Shown here: one piece after another, positions 11,318-22,086 of the stretch
How positions within the stretch are numbered: the stretch's first letter is position 1
Layout of the letters: each line of letters opens with the position of its first letter
DNA from: Ustilaginoidea virens
Taxonomy: Eukaryota; Ascomycota; Sordariomycetes; Hypocreales; Clavicipitaceae
Reading direction: 5' to 3'
Length of the DNA: 64,000 bases
Assembly: GCF_000687475.1 (NCBI RefSeq)
Contig: NC_057322.1
Location: 1,054,001-1,118,000, forward strand
Made by a program: the position numbers and the translations under genes
The notes under the pieces: generated by a model
Databases searched by the model: none
Told to the model about the DNA's origin: nothing
The model's input: only the letters and a program-made list of their open reading frames with translations

Positions 11318-14300
11318 TCACCAATCCTCGTCTTTCTCTTTTTGCATGGCATTCTTTCGTGCCAAGAGGGCATCAGCTAGGCTTCCTCCAAGACTCGGAG
11401 TGGGGGTGTTGCTCCGGCTACCTTCTGAGCCGCTTGCGCCATTCAGACCGAGACCAGAATCCCGTTGTGCCAACTCGGCAGGCTTCCGTCCCGCTGCGGG
11501 ACGCTTCGCAGGAGGCGCAGGAGGTGCTGGTCTCGTTTTGGGCGCAGGCGGACCTGGAGGTCGTTTGGGTGCCGGCGCCGCTTGTTCCTCAACATACGCG
11601 GCCGGAACCCATGCCTGACCGTGGTCATTCTTCGCCAACCACCAACCTATTACACATAACATCAGTCGCCGATCAGAAATTTCAACTCCGAAGAAGAACT
11701 TGGCTTACCATTATTCTCTTTTTGAATGATCTCCAATATGTCGTCTGCTTTGATGGAAAGCTCGTTCTCTTTTTGACCCTGGAAATCGTAAAGCACTTTC
11801 GCTGTGACTTTAGGTCTAGCTGGGATGGCGGCAGCAGGAGGCGGCGGCGGCGGCGCTCGGGTAGCTCCTCCACTGACAATGGCCGGGTTCTTTATATTCT
11901 TGAAAATGGGTGTACTAGCTGCTCCCAGGTTTGGTGCGTTGGCCGTGCCAACAGATATCGCGGCTGTCGCAGAAGTTGATGCAAGCACCGAGTGAGGTTG
12001 TTCTACGACCCTAGGTCCGGCTCCAGGTAGGGGCTGCGTCGGCCGGTTGCCATTGAGTCTGGAGGGCCGGCCGCCAGGCCCGCCAGGTCTGATCAACTTG
12101 CCACGAGTGATTGGACGCGGGGGAACCGGTTTAGCTCGTGGCATAGGCCGCGAAACAGAGTTTGGTGGTTCACCTCGTTGAGTATGAACCGCGCCACTCT
12201 TATAGTAGTCTACTGACTGTTGAGAGTCTTGAAGTACCTTGACTTGCTGAAGCTTATTAGGTTTCTTCGCATACTCGATTACATCTCCAATCCTGAGATT
12301 AAAACCGCCAGGCATAGCCCGCTCCATCTGCGTGAACATTTCTGTTTTGAATACGCAGTTCAACAGCGGATCGGCTTCTTGAGCAGACCCAACTCCAAGC
12401 GAAAACCAATCATCCCGGCAAGTGGATGTTCCCACGAACTTGATGGCGCCAAGTGGAATGGCTCGTTCTGTCGCGATTTGTACCTGACCGTTGGCAAGCA
12501 GTTGAGCTATGACATAGAACTTGCTGTTTGTGACAATGATAAGTCGCGGGCTAGGTTTGCTGGAGCGTCCGAACTTCGCCTCCAAAGCCTCTCCGCGACA
12601 GGAGAATACCACACGATCATTGGAACTAATATTGACAGCTCTTCGAATCTGCGCACCGGGCCCGGCCGTTGCATTTATGCCAAGGTAGTCACCCAAGAAC
12701 CTCCGGGATCCTAGCAGACTCATTCGTCTGCGCTCTTTCTTGCCTTGTAGTAACTTATGTCCGTGGTCTCGAAGCTGTAGGTACTCCGCTCCCGTACGCT
12801 TTTTCCGCCACATTCGTTGAATACGGGTAGCAGATTCGGCACGGTAGGCTAGATAGGCGCGCCACATTCTCTGCAAACGGGTGGCCATGTTGTGCCAGTA
12901 CCGATCTCGCATGTGCTCCAGTGCAAAGAGGGTTTCGGGGGCTTTAATGAAGGCCTTGGTGACTCCTAGTTGCCATTCTTCTTTCGGAATGCTGGTATCC
13001 TTCAAAATCTGTTTCACTGCATCCTCCGTAGACCCTTGCCAAGTATATTCGCCTGCGTATGACGTGGCTGGTGATAGGAGGAAAAACCGCTCGACAAACT
13101 TGTCGAAGGATTGACGATACGCAAACCCAGCTCGTCGAATTCGAACGTTCTCCTGCAAACCGAGATATTTAATCTGGTGAAGAACATTGGGGCTATTGTA
13201 CTCCGTTGGAGACTTCTTCTCGTTGGGTTTGATCGTTCGAATATAGGACGGCTGGCACTTCATTAGGGTGTCAACTAATGCGTTGGCTGAGGTTCGGATT
13301 CTGTCTCCTGCTGATGGCGGCTGCTTTCTGTTGTCCTGGTCAACTTGCTGGGGGAACAGGGTATGGACAAAATGATTTCCACTATGTTGGAACAAGTTCA
13401 GAAGTCCCTTAAGCAGTTGATCTTTATTTTTATCCGTAATTCCGTCAACTGTGTAAGAGACATCTCCTGCATAGTGCTTCACTATGAAGCTCCCTTGACG
13501 TGGCGTCAGATGAGCATGGGACATGCCGTTTATGCTCTGCATGAATGTGCGATCGCACGCTGCAGGGTCAGCATGGGCCGTCTTGGTTGCATCCTTCATG
13601 GCTGAGAAAACACCCGGCGGCCGAATCTGTTCGATGAGGTCACACACCACCTTGTTATCGAAATATTTGATAGGAGTCCACTGAATCTTTTCCCGGGCAT
13701 ACTCTTCCTGCTCCGTCTTCAGGGTAAGCTGGATGAAGATTTGTTGCAACTTTTCGTTCACGTAGTTAATACAGAGCTGCTCGAAGCTGTTCTTTTCAAA
13801 AATCTCGAAACCGTAAATATCCAAAATTCCAACTGTATTTGCTGAAGTCTGCCGCGATTTGAGAGACTTGTTGATTCTCTCCACAATCCAGTCGAACAAA
13901 TTGCTATATATTGCCTTGGCCAGTGCGTCTCGGGTGGCTATGGCCTGGGAGGGGTTGGCAGGCGACTCGATGACTTCGCCATTGCGCGGTGTCAGAATTC
14001 GAATGGTGATGGCATGAATTATTTGATCTGGTGTCACTTCCAAGAGATACGCGACAAAATCGACCACAGACTGGTCGGCTACAGCCGCGTAGCCATTATC
14101 GTCTTCGCGAAATTGAACATTTCCTATCCACAGAATCGCCGCCAGCATGCGGAATATCTCATCCTGTTCGGACTGACCGAGTCCAATAATCTTCATGGCG
14201 TTGAGGGTATCCTGGAAATCGGCGACATCGTCAATACCGTCTACGTCAAAACATTTGGACTGGCTAGTGTAGACATAGGTTTCCGGTTTTTGAATTCCGA

Positions 14301-15136
14301 AAAGCTCTTGGTAATGCCGTGAAGCTCCTTTTGTGAACTGGTAGAATATGTGAAAGTTTCGTTCGCTCGTTATTTGTCCAACGACCCGGGACTTTTCAAG
14401 GAGATAGTTCGTAATGTCCGCTCCCACTGGCTCAGCACTAGAATTGAAGTGAATCTGAAGGTATTTGCCAAATCTAGACGAATTATTATTTCGCAGAGTC
14501 TTTGCGTTTCCGAAGGACTCTAGCAGTGGATTCGTTGCCAAAACCATTTCCTTAATCTTCTTGATATCACCAGACTGCTCGCCCGAAACGCTTGCGATGT
14601 ACTGCATGATACGCTTAGCTGCTTCTGTTTTGCCCGCGCCGGATTCGCCTGAAATGATGACGCACTGGTTGTCATGGTAGGCTTTCATGTTATAATAGGC
14701 AGACTCCGCAATGGCAAAAACGTGGGGCGGCATCTCCAGGCGGTTTTTGCCCTTGTAGCTGTCGAGAACCTGGTCGGTGTAGATACCAAGGTCACGGAAT
14801 GGATTGACAGAGACCAAAACATGGCCAATGTAGGTGTAAATCGAGCCGCCTTCAAATCGCTTCCTTAAATTATCATTGATGGCTTCGTTGGAGACCTTGC
14901 TCAGCAATGTCAAGTCTGAAACCCCAATCTCTCTTTTCTTTGTCGCCTCAAAAGTTGCCTTCTTGGGTCTGTTGCCGCCAGACCCTTGGGCAGTCGAACC
15001 GCCGGCCTGCACATTACGGGAAGCTTTATCCCTGGGACGCCGTGATATTCCCTAATTGAGATCGATATTCACGCGTTAGTTCACCAGATAGGCAAGGAAT
15101 GCTCAGTCCTTTCTGCAAAAGCATGGTTCATACCAT
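11318..15136 (-). CDS. myo1: class I myosin
   Basis: Actin motor of cortical patches, needed for endocytosis and polarised growth. Three exons, 15136-15134 (ATG alone), 15051-11709 and 11646-11318, give 1224 aa. Domains in order: head with P-loop GESGAGKT at about 136-143, [10 protein letters not shown] switch I and [15 protein letters not shown]; one or two IQ motifs ([23 protein letters not shown]); TH1 membrane-binding domain ([12 protein letters not shown]); a Pro-rich region; an SH3 domain ([16 protein letters not shown]...GWWLAKN, split by the 62-nt intron 11647-11708); and an acidic C-terminus ending DEDW, the Arp2/3-binding tail. The residue 16 before the conserved DALAK, the TEDS site, is Glu360 rather than Ser or Thr. 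The ATG-only exon is inferred from the canonical MGISRR start, a GTATGA donor, a CTAAC branch site and a TAG acceptor. Confidence 0.95.
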
Positions 15137-16336
15137 AATTGAATTCAAAGTAGAGGAGAGGAGGGGTGGAGGGGTACAGCGAAAGGCGCTTTACAGAAAG
15201 TCAATGAACCATCGATTGATTGCTGCCTGAAGTTATGAAGGATCAGTTTCTTGGGGGAAAAAAAGGGAATAAAAAAGATCGAGAAATATTCCGACAATCT
15301 TATTTCATCGTCATATTCGGGTTTTCTAGGCTGTGACAAGAGGCTGGATGCGATTGATGGTCACGACTCACTTTGATGATACGTAAGGCTGCCTGACGCT
15401 GACGAAGCGCCGACAATTTGCCGTCAATGGCACAGCCCCATCGACGACCTGTCGCCGCGAAAGATACTTGATTTAGTTTCACCTGAATTGGCAGCCACTT
15501 CTTCTGTCATCGTTGTGCGTCGACTGCAAACTTGGAAATGATAGTGACTAAGAAGCACAAGAGAACAGTAAAAGGCCCAAGTCTTTATCCGTCCTCACAT
15601 TCACGACAAGCTTGATGATGTATATCACGTGACCAGGCATTGAATCGCTTGCGGACAGCATCATGCGAAGTTCTATTAACTCTTGCATATATGTACAAAA
15701 TCCCGTTCAGAGTTCTACGAATTTTTTTTATCGGCACCTCACTACCTTAATTAATGTTTAGGTTCATAATGAAGCTCTTTCTGGAAGAAAGATATATGTC
15801 AGGGTTCTTGAATCTGCCCTTCCCCGACTATGTCATGAGCTATGAAGCTGCAATGACTTGTCTTTTTGCTTATAAATATTCAGTAAATCTATTTTCTAGT
15901 GTTATTATTTCTTGTTCAGAGTGATTTTAGTCTAGGCCGGCCGCACTGGGACAAAGAGCCCAGTAATCAGAGGTTATGTCATGCATAGTCTGCACTCCGC
16001 ATGTGGCTGGCAACCCCCATCCCACGTCTAGTCGTTGCGGGGTACCGCCATCCGTTCAGCGACATGTAGCCTTTCGCTATTTTGAGGAACCAAGCACCAA
16101 CCAACAAGCATATTAGGTACCTCCTGAAGCTTGACCAGATACCTCTTGACCGGATCGGCTGCTATAACCACCATCTAACTTGTCTGGTGACTCTCCCCTC
16201 ATTCTTGTTTCCGTCCATTTCCCAGTCCAAGCTAAGCCTACCTTCATCTCGGACTTTTAAAGTCCTTTTCACAGCAGTAGTCGCTCTACAGAAAACAATA
16301 ACTCTTCTTGGTTAACTACCACGCCGAAAGCTTGAC
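15137..16336. other. divergent region between myosin I and the RPEL gene
   Basis: Holds both promoters and leaders. A pyrimidine-rich leader precedes the myosin ATG on the minus strand, and one AGGTACCT palindrome lies at 16115-16122. No gene is supported. Confidence 0.45.
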
Positions 16337-16820
16337 ATGTCTGTCTCCCTAGAGAAGCAACCCAAAGAGGTTGACGAGACACCGATCTCACCAATTCACC
16401 CGGATACTGCTAGAAAGAATTCGCTGGAAAATTATCTGATGCACCGCCCCAATCGTGGGGAACTGGTTGATAGTGCGTCCCCTGACTCAGCATTAACCTA
16501 TAGTGCTATGTCCATCAGCCACGCATTCAGGTGCTGATGTTGTTTGGTAGAGAACATCTTGCCAGCTTCCTCGGCTGCCCCTGGACTTCTTGCTCATCAG
16601 AAGGAGGTAAGCATCATGTCCTCAAAAGTTAATATAAGCTTACAAGTCATAGCTTGAGAGAAACATGCTTGAAGACAAGCTTAATGACAAGATATCACAC
16701 CGTCCGACCCCAGAAGAGTTGGTCAAGGGCGGCGTCTTACACGAGGACCCACGCGCTGCAGACTAGAGGTACGAGGAAGACATTGCGGATGAAGATCATA
16801 AACGCGAAGGCGGAGCTTGA
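16337..16820 (+). CDS. RPEL-repeat protein with an in-frame TAG before its conserved tail
   Basis: Small protein with two RPEL motifs, which in animals bind G-actin; the fungal function is not established. Exons 16337-16472, 16551-16606 and 16653 onward read in phase. The repeats are visible as ARKNSLENYLMHRPNRGELVD-KNILP and LERNMLEDKLNDKISHRPTPEELVKGGVL. The frame meets TAG at 16764-16766 after LHEDPRAAD, giving 101 aa. The same frame then continues RYEEDIADEDHKREGGA to a TGA at 16818-16820 (119 codons in all). That Y/E/D-rich tail ending KREGGA is what I would expect at the end of fungal RPEL proteins (recalled, not searched), so the TAG looks like a point nonsense change, a read-through site or an editable stop. 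No intron can remove it without deleting the second RPEL motif. Confidence 0.8.
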
Positions 16821-17703
16821 AGAGTTCATGATGTAAGAAGCAAATACTAAGTTTACCTGTATTTCTGTAATCGTAAGGTGAAAATGGTTCGGTCCAACTT
16901 GCTTTAGCGGAGACCTGAACACCCGTGCTGAGCTGTGCTCTTGCTCGTTCCATAAGGTGCCCAGAGTGTTAAACCTTCTTGATCATGCCAGTGGAGAAAT
17001 CAACAGAACAAGCATGAGCGACTTTCTCGTAAAGAAAAAAAATGTAATTCGCCTCTGCGGAGAAGATCAAAGCTAACTCTCGAATTAATATCGCTCCTAT
17101 CCTCAGTATCAGCTCGACTGGCTTAATACTTAGCAGGGAAAATGCGACTTGCAACGCTCAAGAAGCTGAAGTTATACAATATTGACTCACATCAACTTCA
17201 GGGTTATGCGGACTCTGCCGCGATATTGAAATCGTATAATATATGAAGAATCCTCACAACTAGCCGAGTGACTAGGGCATCGTAATACTTATACAACAGC
17301 ACCCTGCCATGGACAGTTTGATAGCGAACCAACATTTGCGGTGGCATTGCCTACTGACTCTTGAGGATGAGACAACCGCTTGTGAAACGCATCTGGCCAC
17401 GAGAGAGCTTGAAACACAGATGACTCAAAGGGTTATCCGAGGCGAGATAGACAAAGTGGGAAAAGGCCAAATGAAGAAAAAGAAAGACAGGCAAAAAAAG
17501 AGAAAGAAACATACGCAGCACTAAATGGCTAGCATAAGACGGCGCGGTCGCACCCGCATCGCTTGATATACACGATACATCCGCCACAAGAAGAAGAGAG
17601 AAAAAAAGGGCAGCCATGGACATTAATCATGAACTTTTCTTGCAGACAGGCGTTGTATGGTCATTGATTTTACTCCTCGCAGAATTCGCAAACCACGCCC
17701 CCT
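16821..17703. other. convergent intergenic region
   Basis: Between the RPEL and MFS 3' ends. A 71-codon Lys-rich frame at 17309-17524 has an ATG but no family features, and I do not call it. Nothing else is seen. Confidence 0.45.
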
Positions 17704-19631
17704 CTAGTACGTGTAGCGAAAGTGCTTGTTCTCCTTGTCGGTCATGGTAGCCCAGACCTCGGGGGACAAGTACTGCTCCTCGGTTTCCTTGCTGCGATCG
17801 TTGCGGCGCTTGTTGGCCCATACGTAGTACAGAAACAGGCAGAATGTCGTGAGGGTGCAGCCTGCCTGCGTGCCCATGACGGCAAGCTTAGCCGGACGGA
17901 AATCGGGAGCGTCGCGAGCTTGGAAAGTTTGCGGTCCGATTATGTTGCCAATGGAAAACGAACCGGAAACGAGGGCAGCAGCAAAGGCGCGTTTAGAAGC
18001 GCCGGCGCAGTTGGCAACAGTCCACTGGGCGAAGAGAGGTCAGCTTCAGCTTCGAATCAAGAGGTCTCCACCCGAGCGTCGGGAGGAGCATAAGTTTGGT
18101 ACCAACGTTGTAAAAGACAGCCAGCGGCGCTACAACGGCATTGACCAAATATATACCAGCAAGTAGACCGGCCTTGTTCGACTTGGGCAGAAACGACATG
18201 AGAGCCCCACCGATGATACTGCAGCTACATCAGCCTCGTGCTGTTTCGTGACCAAGCACACAAAAAAAAAAAACTCACGCAGGTATGATGCAGGCAATTA
18301 TCCAAGCCCACCGATGAGACTGCTTGCGAATACCATAACCGACCATGAGAGTGAAGAATATGCTGACAAGACCGGATGGCATGTTCAAAAGAGCCGCCTT
18401 CTTCGATATCCTGGAGGGAGGCTCGTCGACGAGAATGTTTTTGATCAGAGTAGCCGAGTACGTGGTAATGACGCCGCTGGAAATGGAGAGCAAGATGACG
18501 GATAAGAGGAGCAGGTAGATCTGGGGATCCAACAAGGCTTCCTTAATCTCCCTGATGCGAAACTTCCGATTCTGGATACCGGTTTGGTTGACACTCACAT
18601 GCTTCAAGAGGGCGGCCTTTTCGGTGATGGAGAGCCACTTGGCCTCCATTGGAGTGTCGGGAATGAAGAGAAAAGTGCAAATACCACACACGACGGTGAT
18701 GCATCCCAGTGTGACGAACATTGTTCGCCACCCAGCCAGGGCGGCATTGGGCGTCATGTGTTGGAAGCCAAATGAAACGAGGCCGCCAATAATCTGGCCC
18801 AGACCCAATCCAAGGTACCAGAAGGAGAACCGAGGAGCCTGCTCAGACTTTGTGTACCACTGGCTGCTGATGAGCATGAGAGACGGGGCAATTGTGGCTT
18901 CAAAGATACCGAGGAAGATGCGAGAGGCGAGTAAACTCTGATAGTTGTGAGCAGCCGCACCACAAGCGGTAGCAACACCCCATAAAGTGACGTTGACGCC
19001 GAGCCACTTGGCCGCAGGGAAGACCTGCAAAAAATAAACTGGCGTAGCAAGCAAGGGTTAGCGAGGTGCTTCGCGTGGCCGTACATTGGGCGTACAAGCT
19101 GCCTTGTCGCGAGACTCGCATGACATACTGTTGGGAATCTCAAAGCACAAAAGGCCGACGAAGAGAAAGGTCGCGACGTTGGAGAAATCGTTGCCCTTCA
19201 GTCTGAGATCACTGGCAAGGCCCATGACGGCGGCGTACTATAAGTCGATGTGTGTCAGATCAGCACGGAAGGGATTTTCGCAAAAAAAGGTCAAATCACG
19301 AAAGAAGAGTACATATCCAAGCAAGGAGCAGAGGTGGTGACGACAGGATTGGGAGACTTGCATTCAAGATGACCTTGTCGAGGAATTGCATGGTATAGCA
19401 CAAGAACATGAGAGGGACAATGTGCCAGTCAATGCGGCGGCGCAGAGCGTTCAGGTCAACGGCATCAACACCTGCAGCATCTCGATGGTCATTAAGAAAC
19501 TTCCAGGCGGCATCAAGGTTGGCGACACGGGAAGGGACCAGCCGCAACCCAGCAGCATCATCGCTCGACGACGACGAGCCAGCGGGATGGACGTCGGCCT
19601 CGTTGACTTTGCCGTCACCGTGGGCGGCCAT
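17704..19631 (-). CDS. MFS transporter, anion:cation symporter (allantoate permease-like) type
   Basis: Plasma-membrane transporter with twelve predicted spans, of the Dal5/Tna1-like group that imports small organic anions such as allantoate or nicotinate; the substrate is unknown. Five exons (19631-19362, 19237-19129, 19038-18279, 18218-18107, 18024-17704) give 523 aa. Recognisable segments are LRRRIDWHIVPLMFLCYTMQFLDKVILNYAAV (span 1), RIFLGIFEATIAPSLMLISSQWYTKSEQAPR (the motif after span 4), FLFIPDTPMEAKWLS before the central loop, and FYNWTVANCAGASKRA in the second half. Intron 1 (19238-19361) starts GC (AAT|GCAAGT); intron 4 uses the donor GTTGGT. Both follow from preserving conserved residues in frame. 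The upstream region is the longest repeat-bearing gap in the window. Confidence 0.9.
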
Positions 19632-20660
19632 GATGTCTGTTGGAGGCGAAGGTGAAGCCCGAAAGAGAGAAGAGAGTGCAAATAATGAAGGTCTAGGACT
19701 AGGAATGAAGATGGTAGGAAGAAACGGGGAAAAGGTAATCTGCCGGTGTGGATGTCTTGAAGCTCGCACGAGCAACCCCGGCGTCGAGTTGACTCGGTAT
19801 TCTCCTCGCTACGGATACTTACCAGACACAGACGCAGTGGCGCAAGAACACCACGCCACGGCTGCTTGGCTGTTGGTTGCAATGGAGTCAATCAACCGCT
19901 CCAAGGGGAAGGGGGGCGGATGTGACTACCAGACCGAACCCATTTGGTACAATGTTGTTGACGTTGTGTCATTGAAGTTACGACGACTACGGAGTAGCAG
20001 GTTGACAGCTTGCGAAAAGCTTGATCTAGCTGCCACCGAGGTGACCCAAGTCGGGAGGGAGGTTGAGGTTAGCGTACGGAGTACACAGTACGGATACCCA
20101 GCGAAGCAAGGTCCAGTCCGGTACCTCCCAGGAGGTGGCCTGGGATCCCCCGTGGCTAAGCGGCCCAGCAGCTGCCGCCCAGTGAGCGCAGAGGTGGCGA
20201 CTGGAGACATGGGCAAGGGCCGCCGCGCCACTGGGAACCCGCCGACCCCTCGATGGCCCGGTGGTGCCCGTTTAATTAAGATTGGGGTGGCGCTGATTGT
20301 TCTGGGGAAGCCAGTGCACGGTGGCATCTGATGCCTGGGTTGTTCTGTGAGAGACAGGTCACAAAGTTCCGAGCAATGTGCGTACTGCCGACAGGGATTT
20401 TTCTTCATCATTCCGGGCCACTGTAATTTGTGATATAGGGCGTGGTCCACGAAACGTTGCAAATTTTACGCGTACACAATTCAGTCGCGAAGTCGGTATG
20501 AAGGGCATGCTGACCACTTTTAGTATCCAAGTGCCGTGGAAAACATGCAAGTATCTTTCTTTTCTTGATACGATTGCCACACCCCCCTACCCCTGTTCAT
20601 GATGTATATTTTTTGACCACGGCCACTTAAATACAGTAGGGAAGATTTTGTGGCAACAAA

Positions 20661-20727
20661 AGTGTGACGCCACACAATGCGTGACTTTATTGCGTATTAT
20701 ATAAGGTACCTAAGGTATACTATGATA
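20661..20727 (+). repeat. diverged dispersed repeat, copy 1
   Basis: Starts GTGACGCCACACAA, continues with a TTTAT block, and ends with TATACTATGATA. It shares these blocks in the same order with copies at 20821 and 21761. Seen directly; the element type is unknown. Confidence 0.55.
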
Positions 20728-20820
20728 TATTTAGCTACAGGTCTGGCACCTTTGGTGCTATTAGGTACTCAGGTAGGAGGTACCTATTTAGACCCCTGGT
20801 GTTGCATTAAAATCTTAACT

Positions 20821-20884
20821 GGTGACGCCACACAAAGTGCGGCTTTATCCGGCTTCATATACTGCGATACCTGGTGGTATAAAG
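20821..20884 (+). repeat. diverged dispersed repeat, copy 2
   Basis: GTGACGCCACACAAAGTGCGG, a CTTTATCCGG block, then TATACTGCGATA and TATAAA. It shares a 14-base identical start (GTGACGCCACACAA) with copy 1. Confidence 0.55.
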
Positions 20885-21620
20885 TAATGTAGCTGATTTG
20901 AAAATCCAGCACTTTTCGACTTTCTCGTACCATGCATAGTCGGCGCAATCCATGGAAAATCGGGGGAAAAGGGGAAAAGGGAACTGCTCCGTACATGGTA
21001 TGCTTTCGCAGATTCCTCTCCATGTATCCGTATTTCCGTGTTGCTACGTATATCACGTACTTGCCCCTCGTGACGAGTTTCTGGTCTCCGAATGACAATG
21101 ACTAAAGTCGGGGGAACAAACTCGGAGATTTGCGAGACAGAAAACGTCTGGTGAGCCAAGTCTTTAGGAGCTTATGCCGTTGACATGTACATTAGGTAGT
21201 TATCAGGTAATTGGCGGCGAGAATCTGACAGCTGCCGCCCCCACGTTCCTTGTCGGCGCGGCTGCACCGGCGTTCTGGACCGACCCCAGCGCTGGGCAAT
21301 GGGCATCTATGATTTCTATCAGGCTGCATCAATTGGGTCGGGCACTTGGGCAAGACACCGCAATCTATAAATGTCTCGAAGCCGCTTCCAGACTAGGCCC
21401 GGGAAGCATCCCACCCTGCAGGCCCCGGCCATTCTCATTGTCTACGGAGGACGGTCTTCTTCAGCAACAAGAGTTATGACAAGAGCAAGATCGGGCACGA
21501 CACATCATGCTGCTTCGCACAAACTAGCCTGTGGCATCAATAATAGCAGTCCAGGATTCCAGGATCACGCTTCTATTGAAAGAGTAGAAAATGATGCTGC
21601 CTCATGATGACACCTCGCCC

Positions 21621-21677
21621 CATCATCATCATCATCATCATCATCTCCTTCTTCTTCTTCTTCTTCTTCTTCTTCTT
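21621..21677 (+). repeat. (CAT)8 then (CTT)10 microsatellite
   Basis: Eight CAT units followed after a short join by about ten CTT units, directly visible. It lies in the upstream region of the rhodopsin-domain gene. Confidence 0.9.
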
Positions 21678-21760
21678 CAATCTTGGCTCCCTTTATGTTG
21701 CATCTCTCTCCTTTTCCTCTCGGGAGTGGCCTTGTACCTGTTGTGTTTCTGTTGCTCCAG

Positions 21761-21840
21761 AAGTGTGACGCCGCAGCAAGTGCAACTCTATCGGGCAGCT
21801 CTACTGGGCCTGTTATACTGTGACAGTTGCTTTTATAAAT
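21761..21840 (+). repeat. diverged dispersed repeat, copy 3
   Basis: AGTGTGACGCC, CAAGTGC, a CTCTATCGGGC block, then TATACTGTGACA and TATAAA. More GC-rich than copies 1 and 2, with differences largely C/T and G/A. Confidence 0.5.
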
Positions 21841-22086
21841 GTCTCCTTCCGTCTACGGAATATTCCATACGGATTGTATCTAGGCCACCTTATCACAAAC
21901 GCAGCGCAAGTCGTTTCGCGAGCGCACTGCTCTAGAGTCCGGACAAGGAGAGCAAGGCTGGTTTGCAAGAGGCAAATACAAAACCATTCCCTGGTCCTCG
22001 TCATCGTGCCGCAAAGGAAATAGAGACCACTCGCTCCGCATCCCGTACATTCTCAGCCTCGGAAAAATTTGCATCAGGCTACCGGG

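Larger units (their letters stand above)
19632..22086. other. 2.4 kb divergent intergenic region with repeats
   Basis: Lies between the starts of the MFS and rhodopsin-domain genes. It carries three diverged copies of a short repeat (listed separately), a (CAT)n(CTT)n microsatellite, and two AGGTACCT palindromes (20704-20711 and 20778-20785). TATAAATGTCTC occurs twice, near 21366 and 21834. No coding gene is credible. Confidence 0.6.

Noticed and set aside
17309..17524. 71-codon frame with a Lys-rich end
   Set aside because: Low-complexity composition, no family features and no splice support.
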